From Gordionus sp. m RMFG-2023 (taxonomy: Eukaryota > Nematomorpha > Gordioida > Chordodea > Parachordodidae): a stretch of DNA of 64,000 nt. The DNA lies in NCBI RefSeq assembly GCF_954871325.1, contig NC_088777.1:41393366-41457365 (forward strand). The letters are read 5' to 3'. Of the stretch, positions 37,922-64,000 are shown piece by piece. A model generated the notes under the pieces. That model was given only the letters and a program-made list of their open reading frames with translations. It had not been told where the DNA came from and did not search any database. Made by a program: the position numbers and the translations under genes. Numbering within the stretch: position 1 is the first letter of the stretch; every line of letters starts with the position of its first letter.

Positions 37922-37929
37922 CATTAATA

Positions 37930-40520
37930 AAATCTCTACAAGATACTCAACTTGTATATTTATTTTGAACATACTCACAATTTTTGTCAGTACTTACATT
38001 ACAATTTTTTATACTCACATTTTTCTTTCATAACAAATAATTAAGAAGATAACCAAGTATATTTAAATATTTTATCCTAACCTATTTATAATCTCCAATC
38101 CTTATAAATAACTCTTTCTTTATTTTTTTCCTCTCCCTTAATGAATTTATTTATCACTAAATTTTATTATCTCATTCTTTTCTTTCTATCTCTATTATCT
38201 ATTAACCACTATTTCTCAAAACCTTATCAATTCTTTAATTTAATTTTTATAATAATATTTTATACCTTCTATTTCCCCCCTTTTTTTAATCTTTCGCATC
38301 AGGCCTATTATCTTATTACTACTTTTTTTATATACGAAAAATGTATTTCTGTTACAGGTCATTATCATTGGCATTCTTATTTTTTCCCGATCATTCAAGA
38401 GCACAGAATAAAAATAAAATCAATAATGGAGTATATTATTAATCTATGAATTGGTCAGAACTGGATAATTACTTTCTAAGTTCCAACCATGTCTGGAACA
38501 TAAGCTTATATTCACCATTAACGCTGGTAATCATTCCATTTTTATCTAATTCCATATAAACAGATCTTATTTTTAAATTAATTAACTACCTAGCTGACCT
38601 CTAAATATAACAGATGGTACGAATTATCAAACGACTACTATAAAAGATTGGGATGTAGCTATTGTGTCATGCTTTATTGAGTATTCGAGCATATACCCTC
38701 GGTAGCTTACCAACCTCTATTCTCACAAGCAGATTAATTCTCTTCAGACGGGTAACGAATACAGATTCACACAAAACTAAAGGGAATGTCTCACTTTTAC
38801 AGTTAGTTAAGGATGCGGGGACCCATTCCACTTTTAATGAGTTCAAATATATAAGGCATAAAGTTAATAAAATTACTCACCACAACTAGAACTGCGAGAT
38901 TTGTTAATTATAATAGCTCGCACCGAAAGATATACCCTCATTTCATATGATAATGGTAGGCATATTTACTAGTATTTTATTTGTTTTAACATTTTCACAT
39001 CCACTCATAGAAATTATGATCCACTTGATATTGTTGAGAGATAGAAAGCCAAAAAATATTCTCATATATTTATAAAATCAAACCACACATCTTACTCTTT
39101 CAAAAAGATACTAATTGATTCTCTAAACTTATTAGTCAAAGGGCCAAACTTTGAAATCTCTGAGAATTAAAAAATAAATTTTCAAATTCTTTTAATTTGT
39201 AATTATTCAAAGATACCTAACCATAGCCAATAGATGATGATTTTGTATATAACGGAAAAAATATATTTCATTTTTATAAATTAGAGATTTCACACGGATA
39301 TATATTAATAAAATTGTGTCTATAAAAAATAAAATTTAATATATAATAAAATACTTTGGAAATTACTTAAATAAGGATAATCTTTTAATTTTGACGCCAC
39401 AAAACCTAAAATTTTTATTTCCATTAAAATTTTTGTTGGACATATGCAATATTATATAAAAAAAAATTTAAGTGAATAGTAGAAAAAATATATTTTGAAT
39501 TTAAATATAAAAAATTGAGTGTAAAAGTTTAAGTAAGAATATAAAAAAAAATAAAGGATATAAAAATAAAACTGTAAGGTAAAAAATAAAATGAGATATA
39601 TATATGAAAAATATATAAGCTAAGAAATATAAGGATCGTAACAATGAAACACTTTTTTAAATTCAATATTTAATTGATACTAATATTATTAAAGGCTAAG
39701 CCGAGTCAACTTAGCACAAACTCGAGGTTTTTTTCAAAATATCTACTATATGAGCCGACTCGTTGATCTTGAGTTGGCTCACTATCTTAGATTCATGAGT
39801 AGACTTATTTTAATAGTATTATTTAATCTTAAGAATAAATACAATTTAAAGGAGTTTCATGATTAATGAACAAAAAAAGATATTTATTATATGATTATGA
39901 AACTATTACATCAATAATCTTTAAGGCAAATATAAAAAATTTTATTTTACTTTTGTGATTCTATTTTAGTTCATTTATATTTTGCCTAAGAAATCGAAGA
40001 GTTTGCCAAAAAAAATTTAACTTATAGTCTCAATAAAAAACATCACTTGCTGTTAGGAATTTTTTAGCAATTCAAACATCTGTCCCATGTGAATATACAT
40101 TAAAAATACGAATCAAATATTTGCATTAATCGTATTTTCACTAATAATTATATTATTCCTATTAATAGGAATTAAATAATTCTTTATTCTTACGAACTAT
40201 AAAAACATTATTCCATTTGATTCATCGAGTATTCGATTCGAAAATTAGATTCTTAGATTATTAAAATATATATTTGCCTTATTTGTATTTGATTCGAAGA
40301 ATTTTTTTATTCGTATTAGTAAAATACTAATCGAATAATTCATTTAGGTATACCCAGGAATTCAGACAGAACTTGAACCGTTAAACTGATATTGAATGTT
40401 TTTATTTACCAAACCTAAGCCAGCCGTAAAAGAATTAGTCATTCGACCAAAAACGCCTGTGAACCTTTTGACATTTTAACTTCTTTAAAGATGATTAATA
40501 ATTTATTTATGGTGCTAGCT
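37930..40520. other. intergenic; one weak frame, AT-rich repeat at right
   Basis: A 75-codon plus-strand frame at 38662-38889 (ending FNEFKYIRHKVNKITHHN) has protein-like codons but no recognised family. The rest is AT-rich, with an ATTCGAATCG-type cluster at 40105-40345 like that at 28.2-28.9 kb. Confidence 0.35.
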
Positions 40521-41637
40521 ATTAAATCGATTAAAGTTTAAAAAACGATAATGAATTTTATTTGTAATTCTTTTGGTATATATACATTTATATAATTATC
40601 CATTTTAATAATATGCAATTTGATTAACCTCGATAATATAATATTACATGTCGGAAAGTTATAATAATATACAAATAACGTCCTTTTAAAATATATAACG
40701 TGACCATTTAAAATATATCTTAACCTTTACAATAATAAATATTCAGATGTAACATATCTTCTTTCCCACACCTGAAATTTTACATCCACTACCATTAGAG
40801 TAATATAGTTTGTCAATATTCACGATACCATTATCATTATATTGTTGATCATGTTAATTTCTACATATGTTAGTAACGATGGCAAATTATATAATCCCTG
40901 GAAATCCAAATAGGCTGTGTCAAATTCTATAATCCCCGGAGATCCAAATAGGCTGTATCATCATTTTGATAGTGCCCTTTATCATTATCATAAATTCTAT
41001 AATCCATGGAATCTAAATAGGCTGCATCTATCCTTTTGATAGTGCCCTTTATCATTATCATAAATTCTATAATTTTGTTTAAGTTTTAACGGTTGGCCTT
41101 CGTCTTTAGTAACTGGGTAGTAAACATAGTTCTTCGGCGATTAATTGATCGCGAATTCTTAGTTCTTTATTATGGATTCAGTAGGGCCGCGACTTAATCT
41201 AATGATATTCCTCCTCTAAATCGTCAATAAAAAATTTTGAGGATTTTTTATGTGTCTATAGTCGTCAATAGCCCATTTATCTCATTCATCTTTTATCCAT
41301 AATTGCTAAATCAATTTATTTATTTTAAACAAAAAAAAATTATAATTCTATATAACATTTAACTTGACCGAAAACCGCGCGATTTTTACCTCGTCGCCAA
41401 ATATTAAATCGATTAAAGTTTAAAAAACGATAATGAATTTTATTTGTAATTCTTTTGGTATATATACATTTATATAATTATCCAATTTAAATTCTAATAA
41501 TATGCAATTTGATTAACCTCGATAATATAATATTACATGTCGGAAAGTTATATACAAATAACGTCCTTTTAAAATATATAACGTGACCTTTTAAAATATA
41601 TCTTAACCTTTACAATAATAAATATTCAGATGTAACA
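40521..41637. mobile_element. small LTR-like element (TRIM-like) with near-identical direct terminal repeats
   Basis: Two direct repeats, 40521-40753 and 41403-41637 (about 234 bp), are almost identical over their whole length. The unit outside them, CTAGCT, appears before the left repeat (40515-40520) and after the right one (41638-41643), consistent with a target duplication. The 650-bp interior has no coding capacity. It holds a tandem array with the phrase CCAAATAGGCTGTAT and the phrase TGATAGTGCCCTTTATCATT. Size and layout fit a terminal-repeat retrotransposon in miniature. The ends do not show TG...CA on both sides and no clear primer site is seen, so another class is possible. It looks structurally whole, and the similarity of its ends implies a young insertion. 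Confidence 0.6.
40885..41072 (+). repeat. tandem repeats inside the LTR-like element
   Basis: AATTCTATAATCC...GGA(G)ATCCAAATAGGCTG recurs three times or so. The longer phrase GATAGTGCCCTTTATCATTA occurs twice, about 70 bp apart. Confidence 0.75.
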
Positions 41638-41644
41638 CTAGCTA

Positions 41645-42940
41645 CCCAAGTTGGCATATGGAATTGATCCCAGCCCTAAAATTTACTTTTCCACCATATA
41701 GATATAATTTGACAGAAGAGCATTTGAAAATAAAATTTTAAACATAAATCTAATACGCTTGTATGTTAAATCTCTAAATCGGTTTTTAAGGCTCAAACTA
41801 AACCGAATCTGAACCATAAACTCTTATTTTTATCTGAATCTATACCCAAACCGATATTCATTACGGTTTTGATCCATTGGCGAACAAATATTTTCTAAAG
41901 CAAGGATTCTTGTCATAAAAAAAGGCACAGTCTTTTAAACAAAACAAATTTAATGTGTACAGGTTCTTGGTTCAATAATGAAATAGGAAAAGGGAATGGG
42001 CTTTCAAACAAAACAAATTTGATGAGTAGAGGCTCTTGGTTAAAAAATGAAAAAGATCTACCACCACCCTTAAATCCAACTTCTAATTCCTTCTAGTTCA
42101 GTTCAACAAACAAAGACATTAGCATTTATTTAAATTATTTATTAAATTATTCAAATTTGTTTGATTTCTTTAACAAAATATTTTTTAAAAAAATAAGAAT
42201 TAATTAGGTAAAAAATTAAGATCAGCCCTGGACCAGTTTTTTTATTATATAGGATCATGGTCCAAGCTAGACTTTATGAGGACCATGGTTTTGGATCAAA
42301 GAGACCTTCACTATTATGTAATATAAATCAGAGACAGACCTTCAGAAATCAAAATCTTAGGCATGGTGTGGATTTAAAATTTTTCATTTTAATTTATTAT
42401 TATTTTTTAGTTCCAAATTTTTAATAAATAATTTCGAATTTTGGCTGCACTTTGCAAATTATTTCAATTGGGAAATGAAAATATAAGTAGTAAATGCATT
42501 TTACTTGCTTTATTTATGATTTTTCATCTGATATAATTTAAATTAATTTTTTTAAAAGAAAACTTATCTAAATTTTTAAGCCTGAGTTAGCAGAGATTTT
42601 TAATTTTTTAAAAATCTTTAGACCTATCCCAGATTTTTAAGATCATATAATTTTTTGGCCCCTACTGCAGTCCTAGGAAGTACCATGCTAAGCAGAGGTG
42701 TATCCAGACTCTTGCTAGAAAGGGGGGGGGAAGCACTATTAAATGTTATCCCCAATAAATTTTATTGAAGGCCTTTGGGTTCACTTATTGATAACCTTTG
42801 GCTATATTATATTTTTATAAAAATTTTCTTGGGGTTTTACTTTTTTTATTATTATAAAAATGTGTTTATTCTAAATATTTTAAATTTTAATTATTATTTT
42901 GAAAATAAGTTATTATTTTTTGCTTTCTTTCAAAGTCTTA
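41645..42940. other. intergenic with old repeats
   Basis: No exon. A phrase ATTAAAC/AACAAATTT...GGTTCTTGGTT is repeated at about 41940 and 42003. At 42695 CAGAGGTGTATCCAGACTCT, before a G run, looks like one end of a hAT-type element whose other end was not found. Confidence 0.4.
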
Positions 42941-42954
42941 CGTAATATATGGTA

Positions 42955-43366
42955 GTGGGTAGTGATCTGCATTGGGCCTAATTTTTAAGCCCAGCCCTAA
43001 ATTTTTTTAAAAAAGTTGCCTGCCTGGCTCTTACCTAAATTTTTTTTTAAAAAATTTATTAGCCCGGCCTGAATTTATTTAAATATAGAAATTAATTTTA
43101 ATTACTCAAAATAAAAGACATGTTATATGTCGCTTAGTTTCAATAAATAAAATCAAATATTTTTATTTTACATAAAAAATTCAATATAAAATTGATAAAT
43201 TTAGATATATTTAAAAAAAATTCCAAGGTCCGACCCAACCCGGCCAGAATTTTTTTAAAAAATATTAGGCCTGGCCCGTACCCAATTATTTTAAATAAAA
43301 TTAGGCCCAAGCCCAGCCTGAATGGACTCGGGCTGGGTATGGGCCTGGCCTAACTTTGCAGATCTC
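42955..43366 (-). mobile_element. GATCTGCA/GGCCC retroposon-like repeat with 12-bp target duplication
   Basis: This 412-bp unit starts GTGGGTAGTGATCTGCATTG and ends AACTTTGCAGATCTC. TAATATATGGTA lies on both sides (42943-42954 and 43367-43378), an exact 12-bp duplication. Its reverse complement matches 45362-45715 from end to end, including AAATATATCTAAATTTATCA and the middle TCTTTTATTTTGAGTAATTA. It has no coding frame. A duplication this long is unusual for cut-and-paste elements and suits a retroposon such as a SINE. No Pol III box was recognised, though. Confidence 0.75.
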
Positions 43367-43632
43367 TAATATATGGTATACAATTTTTGCTAAGAGAGGG
43401 GTGTGCAGGGGGGAAATTTTTATTATTCTAAGATATTTATTGCAATGAAAGGGATTTCTCCTTCTCGGTTACATGCTTGTAGAATATTATGCACACTTTC
43501 ACCTCTACTATATAAGTTATTACAACACAAAAATTATTTATCATTGCAACAATAATAAACAAAACAAGTACCTAAATTCAAATTTACAAATGGCTATATA
43601 TAATAAATTAATGTATCTAAAAATTATTATGC

Positions 43633-43638
43633 TTTATT
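43633..43638 (-). terminator. polyadenylation signal of the C18orf21-like gene
   Basis: AATAAA on the minus strand, 43 bases after the stop codon of the C18orf21-like gene. Confidence 0.5.
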
Positions 43639-43681
43639 AACTATCATACTATTTAAATATTCTTTTTTATATAATAAGAAG

Positions 43682-44427
43682 TTATGATATGTTTAAAAAT
43701 CTTGATAAAGGTGAATCACATGAATCATAACTAGAATTAAAAAAGCTTGATATATTATTTTTTAATATTTTTTGTAATGCTTTAGATTTTTTATTCTTAT
43801 TATTGCTTAAATTTAGGTTACGAAGTTTTTTCATTGAAGATCTAGTAATATTCTTTGGTGTAGAAAACAAAGGGGGATTCTGGATATTATGATCAATATT
43901 TATAGCATTGTTAATTTTTTTGACACTATCTGATAATTTAAGCTTATCATCCAATATTGATTGATTTTTTCCTAAAATACAAATTTTAACCAACATATAT
44001 TAATAAGTTACTCTTTATATTATGTAGTTCTTTATTTTGTTTTGCATATTTCTGGAAATTAGGTTTGGCATAATATAAAACAGATTTATTTAGACATTGA
44101 GCACATGAATAAATCTATTAAGAATGTATAAAAATAATGTTAAAAATTATTCTACCAATTGGTTGCAAAATTTTTGTTGCATTTTTATATCATGTTTATC
44201 TTTTGAATTTAGAAAATCTTTATTTTTAAATTGTTCACTTAATTTAGACAATTTTAAAGAATTTGAACATTTCTTTATACGTACTTTGGGTTCTTTTAAG
44301 GAACCACACCATGAGCATAAAAATCTTATATTATCCTGCTTGCCTAACTAAATTTAAAATTAATACAAAAATAAATCCTACTATTTTGGATTAATTCTTC
44401 AAAAATACGATTCCTCCTAAAATCCAT
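43682..44427 (-). CDS. C18orf21 (RMP24/Snm1-like) zinc-ribbon protein, complete
   Basis: Four exons join in phase: 44382-44427, 44156-44343, 44012-44114 and 43682-43971, giving 208 residues (human C18orf21 has 220). Three introns are only 38, 41 and 40 bp. The protein starts MDFRRNRIFEELIQNSKQDN. A zinc ribbon follows: FLCSWCGSLKEPKVRIKKCS supplies the first CxxC and IYSCAQCLNKSVLYYAKPNF the second. These correspond to CPYC and ITCKTCNRTVKHHGKS of C18orf21, with the helical RVRLKP...-like stretch between them. The tail has PLFSTPKNITRSS and ends DSPLSRFLNIS, like the family's VFRTP and DFRNFLSSL. The human protein has been reported as a component of RNase MRP related to yeast Snm1, so a role in rRNA processing in the nucleolus is likely by homology. 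The start codon was chosen as the only in-phase methionine before the first intron. Confidence 0.8.
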
Positions 44428-44816
44428 AATCATATAAGTTGAATAAATTTATAATTACATATATGTACGCGAAAGTGGTGGACATATCTCATTATATATA
44501 TTAGATATCTCTAACTGAAAACTTTTTGAAACTCTAATATCATTGGTAACCATATTGAAATATACCTAATTACGAAAAACTGATTGAACCTACCTGACAC
44601 CCCACTTTTTGATAGTAAATATTTAGTTTTTTTTTAATCCATTCTTAATCAATATATTCTATGACCCATGGATTATACTAAAGATTATGTTTAGTTGATT
44701 ACAATTTCCCATTTTCCAAAAGAGATTTTTAAATTCTTTAACAGTAGGATATTTGATAAGACAGCTGTAAATAGTATTTCCATCATTTATATTTCTATTC
44801 TAAGTATAACTATTTT
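44428..44816. promoter_or_regulatory. putative bidirectional promoter between C18orf21-like gene and PRPF40
   Basis: The start codons of the two genes point away from each other across 389 bp of AT-rich DNA with no other feature, so one shared promoter region must serve both, unless undetected 5' exons lie farther out. No core element was identified. Confidence 0.5.
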
Positions 44817-61398
<16,582 letters not shown>

Positions 61399-61492
61399 CT
61401 TCCTTTTTTCGTAAAATAATGACCATTTTTTTATATAAATATTTTTTAAATATTCTATCTTAATTTGGCAATAATATATACAATATATATAT

Positions 61493-61498
61493 AATAAA
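61493..61498 (+). terminator. polyadenylation signal of PRPF40
   Basis: AATAAA lies 95 bases after the PRPF40 stop codon, and before the neighbouring minus-strand gene ends. Confidence 0.4.
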
Positions 61499-61517
61499 TG
61501 TAAATACGAGTATATTT

Positions 61518-61656
61518 AACAATACTGCTCTCGCTATTTTTTTAAATTAGAAATAATCATTTTTGAAAGTATATTTCTAGTGATAATAACAATACTGCTC
61601 TAGCTATTTTTTTAAATTAGAAATAATCATTTTTGAGAGTATATTTCTAGTGATAA
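61518..61656 (+). repeat. 70-bp tandem duplication
   Basis: AACAATACTGCTCT-GCTA and the following text through TATTTCTAGTGATAA occur twice at a 70-bp period, with two or three single differences. It lies in the space between the 3' ends of PRPF40 and the minus-strand gene. Confidence 0.9.
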
Positions 61657-61771
61657 ATCATCTTTCATTAGTAATTTACAACTAACCCATCATAATTGCT
61701 AATATTTTATAAATAACCTTTAACAATAAATACCCTTTAAAACTATAGTAAAATAATTAAGGTCTATCTAG

Positions 61772-63307
61772 CTACGATAATATTCTATAAACATTATCTT
61801 TATAGGAATATAATATGAAAAGATGTTGTTGCTGAGTGTGTGATAAAGGTTGAGAACTTTTTTCGTTAATGTTGCTACCAATACCACAATTTTTCAGCTT
61901 ATCTAAATGTTCCGTTATTTTGAGCAAATATTTACGATATTTAGGGTGTTTTTCGTAAACTGCGCACATATTTTCCGATGCTGAAATTTCTGAAATAAAA
62001 TTGTGTGAACTAAAATCATAATATGCGCAAACCGTCTTAAGAACAATTCCAGGTAATTCTAAAGCCAACACTTTGATAAAGTTATGATGGGCTGAATTAT
62101 GATCAAACAAAGACAATATATTTGTGTTGGTTGAAGAAATATTATGTGTCGACCGTTCTATGTTATTTGTGTTTGAATTATTAGGATTATTCGCAAAGTC
62201 AACAGATGTTAATGGGCTTCCAAGAGGAATGACAGTCGATAGTAATCGAGGAAGGGGTGAACTGTTGTACAATTTAGCTATAATTTGACTTTCGTGTTTG
62301 CGTTTTGCGAAAGCGCTTAACTTTTCACCGTCAGTCATGAAAGTGATGTTGATGAGGGAAGAAAAGGTTGACATAGACAAATAACGCGATTGAAGGATTG
62401 GGGGTTCACTGATGCTCATAGGTATAGGTGGAGGACCAGATGATTGGTTAACAGTGTTAGCATCCCCAGGGTGTTGAGTGAACGACCGTCTGTGCTGATG
62501 GCAAAAACTATCGAACCCAGAAAGCGTCATATGATGTTCTTCTCTTAGATTGGATGAAGGTGGTTTGAGAATGGTGGTCAACAAAATGACAGAGGGAGAT
62601 TGTTGAGACTCGATGTTTTCATCCAAAAATTTATCGAGGCCATTGTTATTCTGAACTTTGGGTGATAAGGCGTTTTTGGTTTTAATGAGCGTTGTAAGAG
62701 TAGAATCAGAAAAATCGCAAGATAATATAAGAAGATAATTAACATCAGTAGATATATTTTGGAAGAGATTGTCAGCTTCGTCCATATTCTAGAAGGTTAT
62801 AAAAAAAGAATTTTAAGAAGACATCTTAAACATAAAAGCAATAATAAATGTATCTTATGGGTTGGCGATATACGTTAAATGTTAAGATAGAAGGTTACTT
62901 GATACATAATTTTTGAAAAAAAATGATTAAAGTTTATAAATTTTAATATTGTTGCAAATCATGAATATCTAATATGATAAAAAACTAACTTTTTTTAAAT
63001 TAACATTTGACTTTACATATAACAAGATGATTTCGATCAAATAATTTATAACTGTTTTTACCCTTATTTCGTCGTATAAGTAATTTGATCTGTATCCATG
63101 TTCCCATATGCTTTTAAAGATCTTAGCTAAGCTAGGGAATATTAATTCATCTTCAATCAATTTATTCAAGGACGCTAATGTTATGCCTAAAGGGGATTCT
63201 GCTTGATCTCTAAGTTTTTGTTGACCCGGTGAGTTTCTATTAGCTTGTCGAGTTCGTCTCTTAGTCTTATGCCTCCATTTATTTTTATCGATAGCTTCAG
63301 TTTCATT
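61772..63307 (-). CDS. unrecognised protein, last two exons (5' incomplete)
   Basis: Two exons join in phase 0: 63062-63307 (82 codons) and 61772-62788 (337 codons plus the two-residue lead and stop), ending VYRILS-TAG. The first exon reads KWRHKTKRRTRQANRNSPGQ, a basic stretch, then SLNKLIEDELIFPSLAKIF and SIWEHGYRSNYLYDEI. That looks like a helical domain; the I-HGYR phrase faintly recalls RUN domains, but I cannot support the assignment. The long exon has LLILSCDFSDSTLTTLIKTK, a Ser/Asn/Pro-rich middle (GPPPIPMSISEPP, NNPNNSNTNN) and a more ordered end (KVLALELPGIVLKTVCAYYD, then EKHPKYRKYLLKITEHLDKL). An acceptor before 63307 in phase 0 means more exons lie upstream, perhaps beyond the window. 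It faces PRPF40 tail-to-tail, 373 bp apart. Confidence 0.6.
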
Positions 63308-64000
63308 CTTTTATGTTTAATCAAATGTAAGTAATTAGAATTGTTAAGGTAACCTTAACCTGTAACTAGTTACATTTTGGGGAATATAACTATAAGTATA
63401 ACTATTTACATTTAAATTTTTTATTCCATTATATCTAAAATAATAAGTTTTTGATTAATTTTTTATTTTTTTTAAATAAATCGTGTTTGTAATTCTTTCC
63501 TCCAATCATATATTAAAAAAATGTGTTTGAATTAAATTACCCATACAATTTTAATAAAATATTATAGTGAATAAAATAGATACTAATTATATACTGTAAT
63601 AAAATCTCCTTGACAAATTTTTTTATATGATAAATAATTTCGTTGTGCTCATGGAAGGTATTGAACCAAAATTTTTACTATATATAAGATGCCCTTCCTG
63701 ACATCAGTCTCATGTTGGTTTCTATAACTCGCCTAGGAGATGGTGATTCTATTCCATTATACAATAAATAATATGATTATTATTTTCTTACAACTGCTTT
63801 TGTTAATATATTAAATGTCATGTGATAACATCTTTTAAAAAAATAGGGTCTAGCTACTTTTGAAAATTAACGTTAGCGACATAAAATTAAGGTTTTTTAA
63901 AAAATGAAATATATGGCTTTTAAAACGAAAAATTGATTCTATTCACTGAAAATTATAATAAGGAAAAACTATGAAGGAACATAAAATCTTCTATATTACT
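63308..64000. other. upstream intron or intergenic DNA
   Basis: No exon of the minus-strand gene was found here. The stretch is AT-rich with no recognisable repeat. Confidence 0.4.

Noticed and set aside
38141-38449. 102-codon hydrophobic frame, possibly a membrane protein
   Set aside because: Phe/Tyr/Ile runs are explained by T-rich DNA; no conserved motif.

Overview
The window is nuclear DNA from an AT-rich metazoan (by eye about three quarters A+T). Genes are split by GT-AG introns running from about 38 bp to several kb. The proteins are typical of animals: the GATOR2 subunit WDR59, the splicing factor PRPF40, a C18orf21-type zinc-ribbon protein and an Ig-domain transmembrane receptor. 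The phylum cannot be fixed from the sequence. The tiny introns, low GC and transposon mix would suit a flatworm-like, cnidarian-like or reduced invertebrate lineage, but this is inference.

Layout. 0.5-5.4 kb: minus strand, four joined exons of WDR59 covering its beta-propeller; the C-terminus lies off the left edge and the N-terminus was not found. 5.5-19.8 kb: gene-poor and repeat-rich, with a degraded tRNA-like (possible SINE) copy near 10.3 kb and two opposed degenerate repeat arrays (12.4-13.1 and 17.65-19.1 kb). 19.9-29.4 kb: plus strand, a single-pass Ig-superfamily receptor; its introns hold two minus-strand remnants of one retroelement reverse transcriptase family and several short repeats. 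31.1-33.3 kb: a 5'-truncated LINE. 33.5-33.7 kb: a hAT-type MITE with an exact 8-bp target duplication. 35.2-37.9 kb: a full-length but decayed hAT transposon with both inverted ends and a near-perfect 8-bp target duplication. 40.5-41.6 kb: a small LTR-like (TRIM-like) element with near-identical direct terminal repeats.

43.6-61.4 kb: the best-resolved part. A complete four-exon C18orf21/RMP24-like gene on the minus strand and a complete 22-exon PRPF40 gene on the plus strand start head-to-head, 389 bp apart. Every exon junction of both was followed in phase, giving 208 and 857 residues. PRPF40 has two WW domains, FF repeats and a basic tail, as expected of the U1 snRNP-associated factor that helps pair splice sites. 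61.8-63.3 kb: the last two exons of an unrecognised minus-strand gene, tail-to-tail with PRPF40.

The genes do not form a pathway; their proximity is ordinary neighbourhood. No new multi-gene system was found. The least expected structures are the repeat and transposon features, above all a retroposon-like 412-bp GATCTGCA/GGCCC element with a 12-bp target duplication, whose inverted relative sits on the other side of the C18orf21-PRPF40 promoter.
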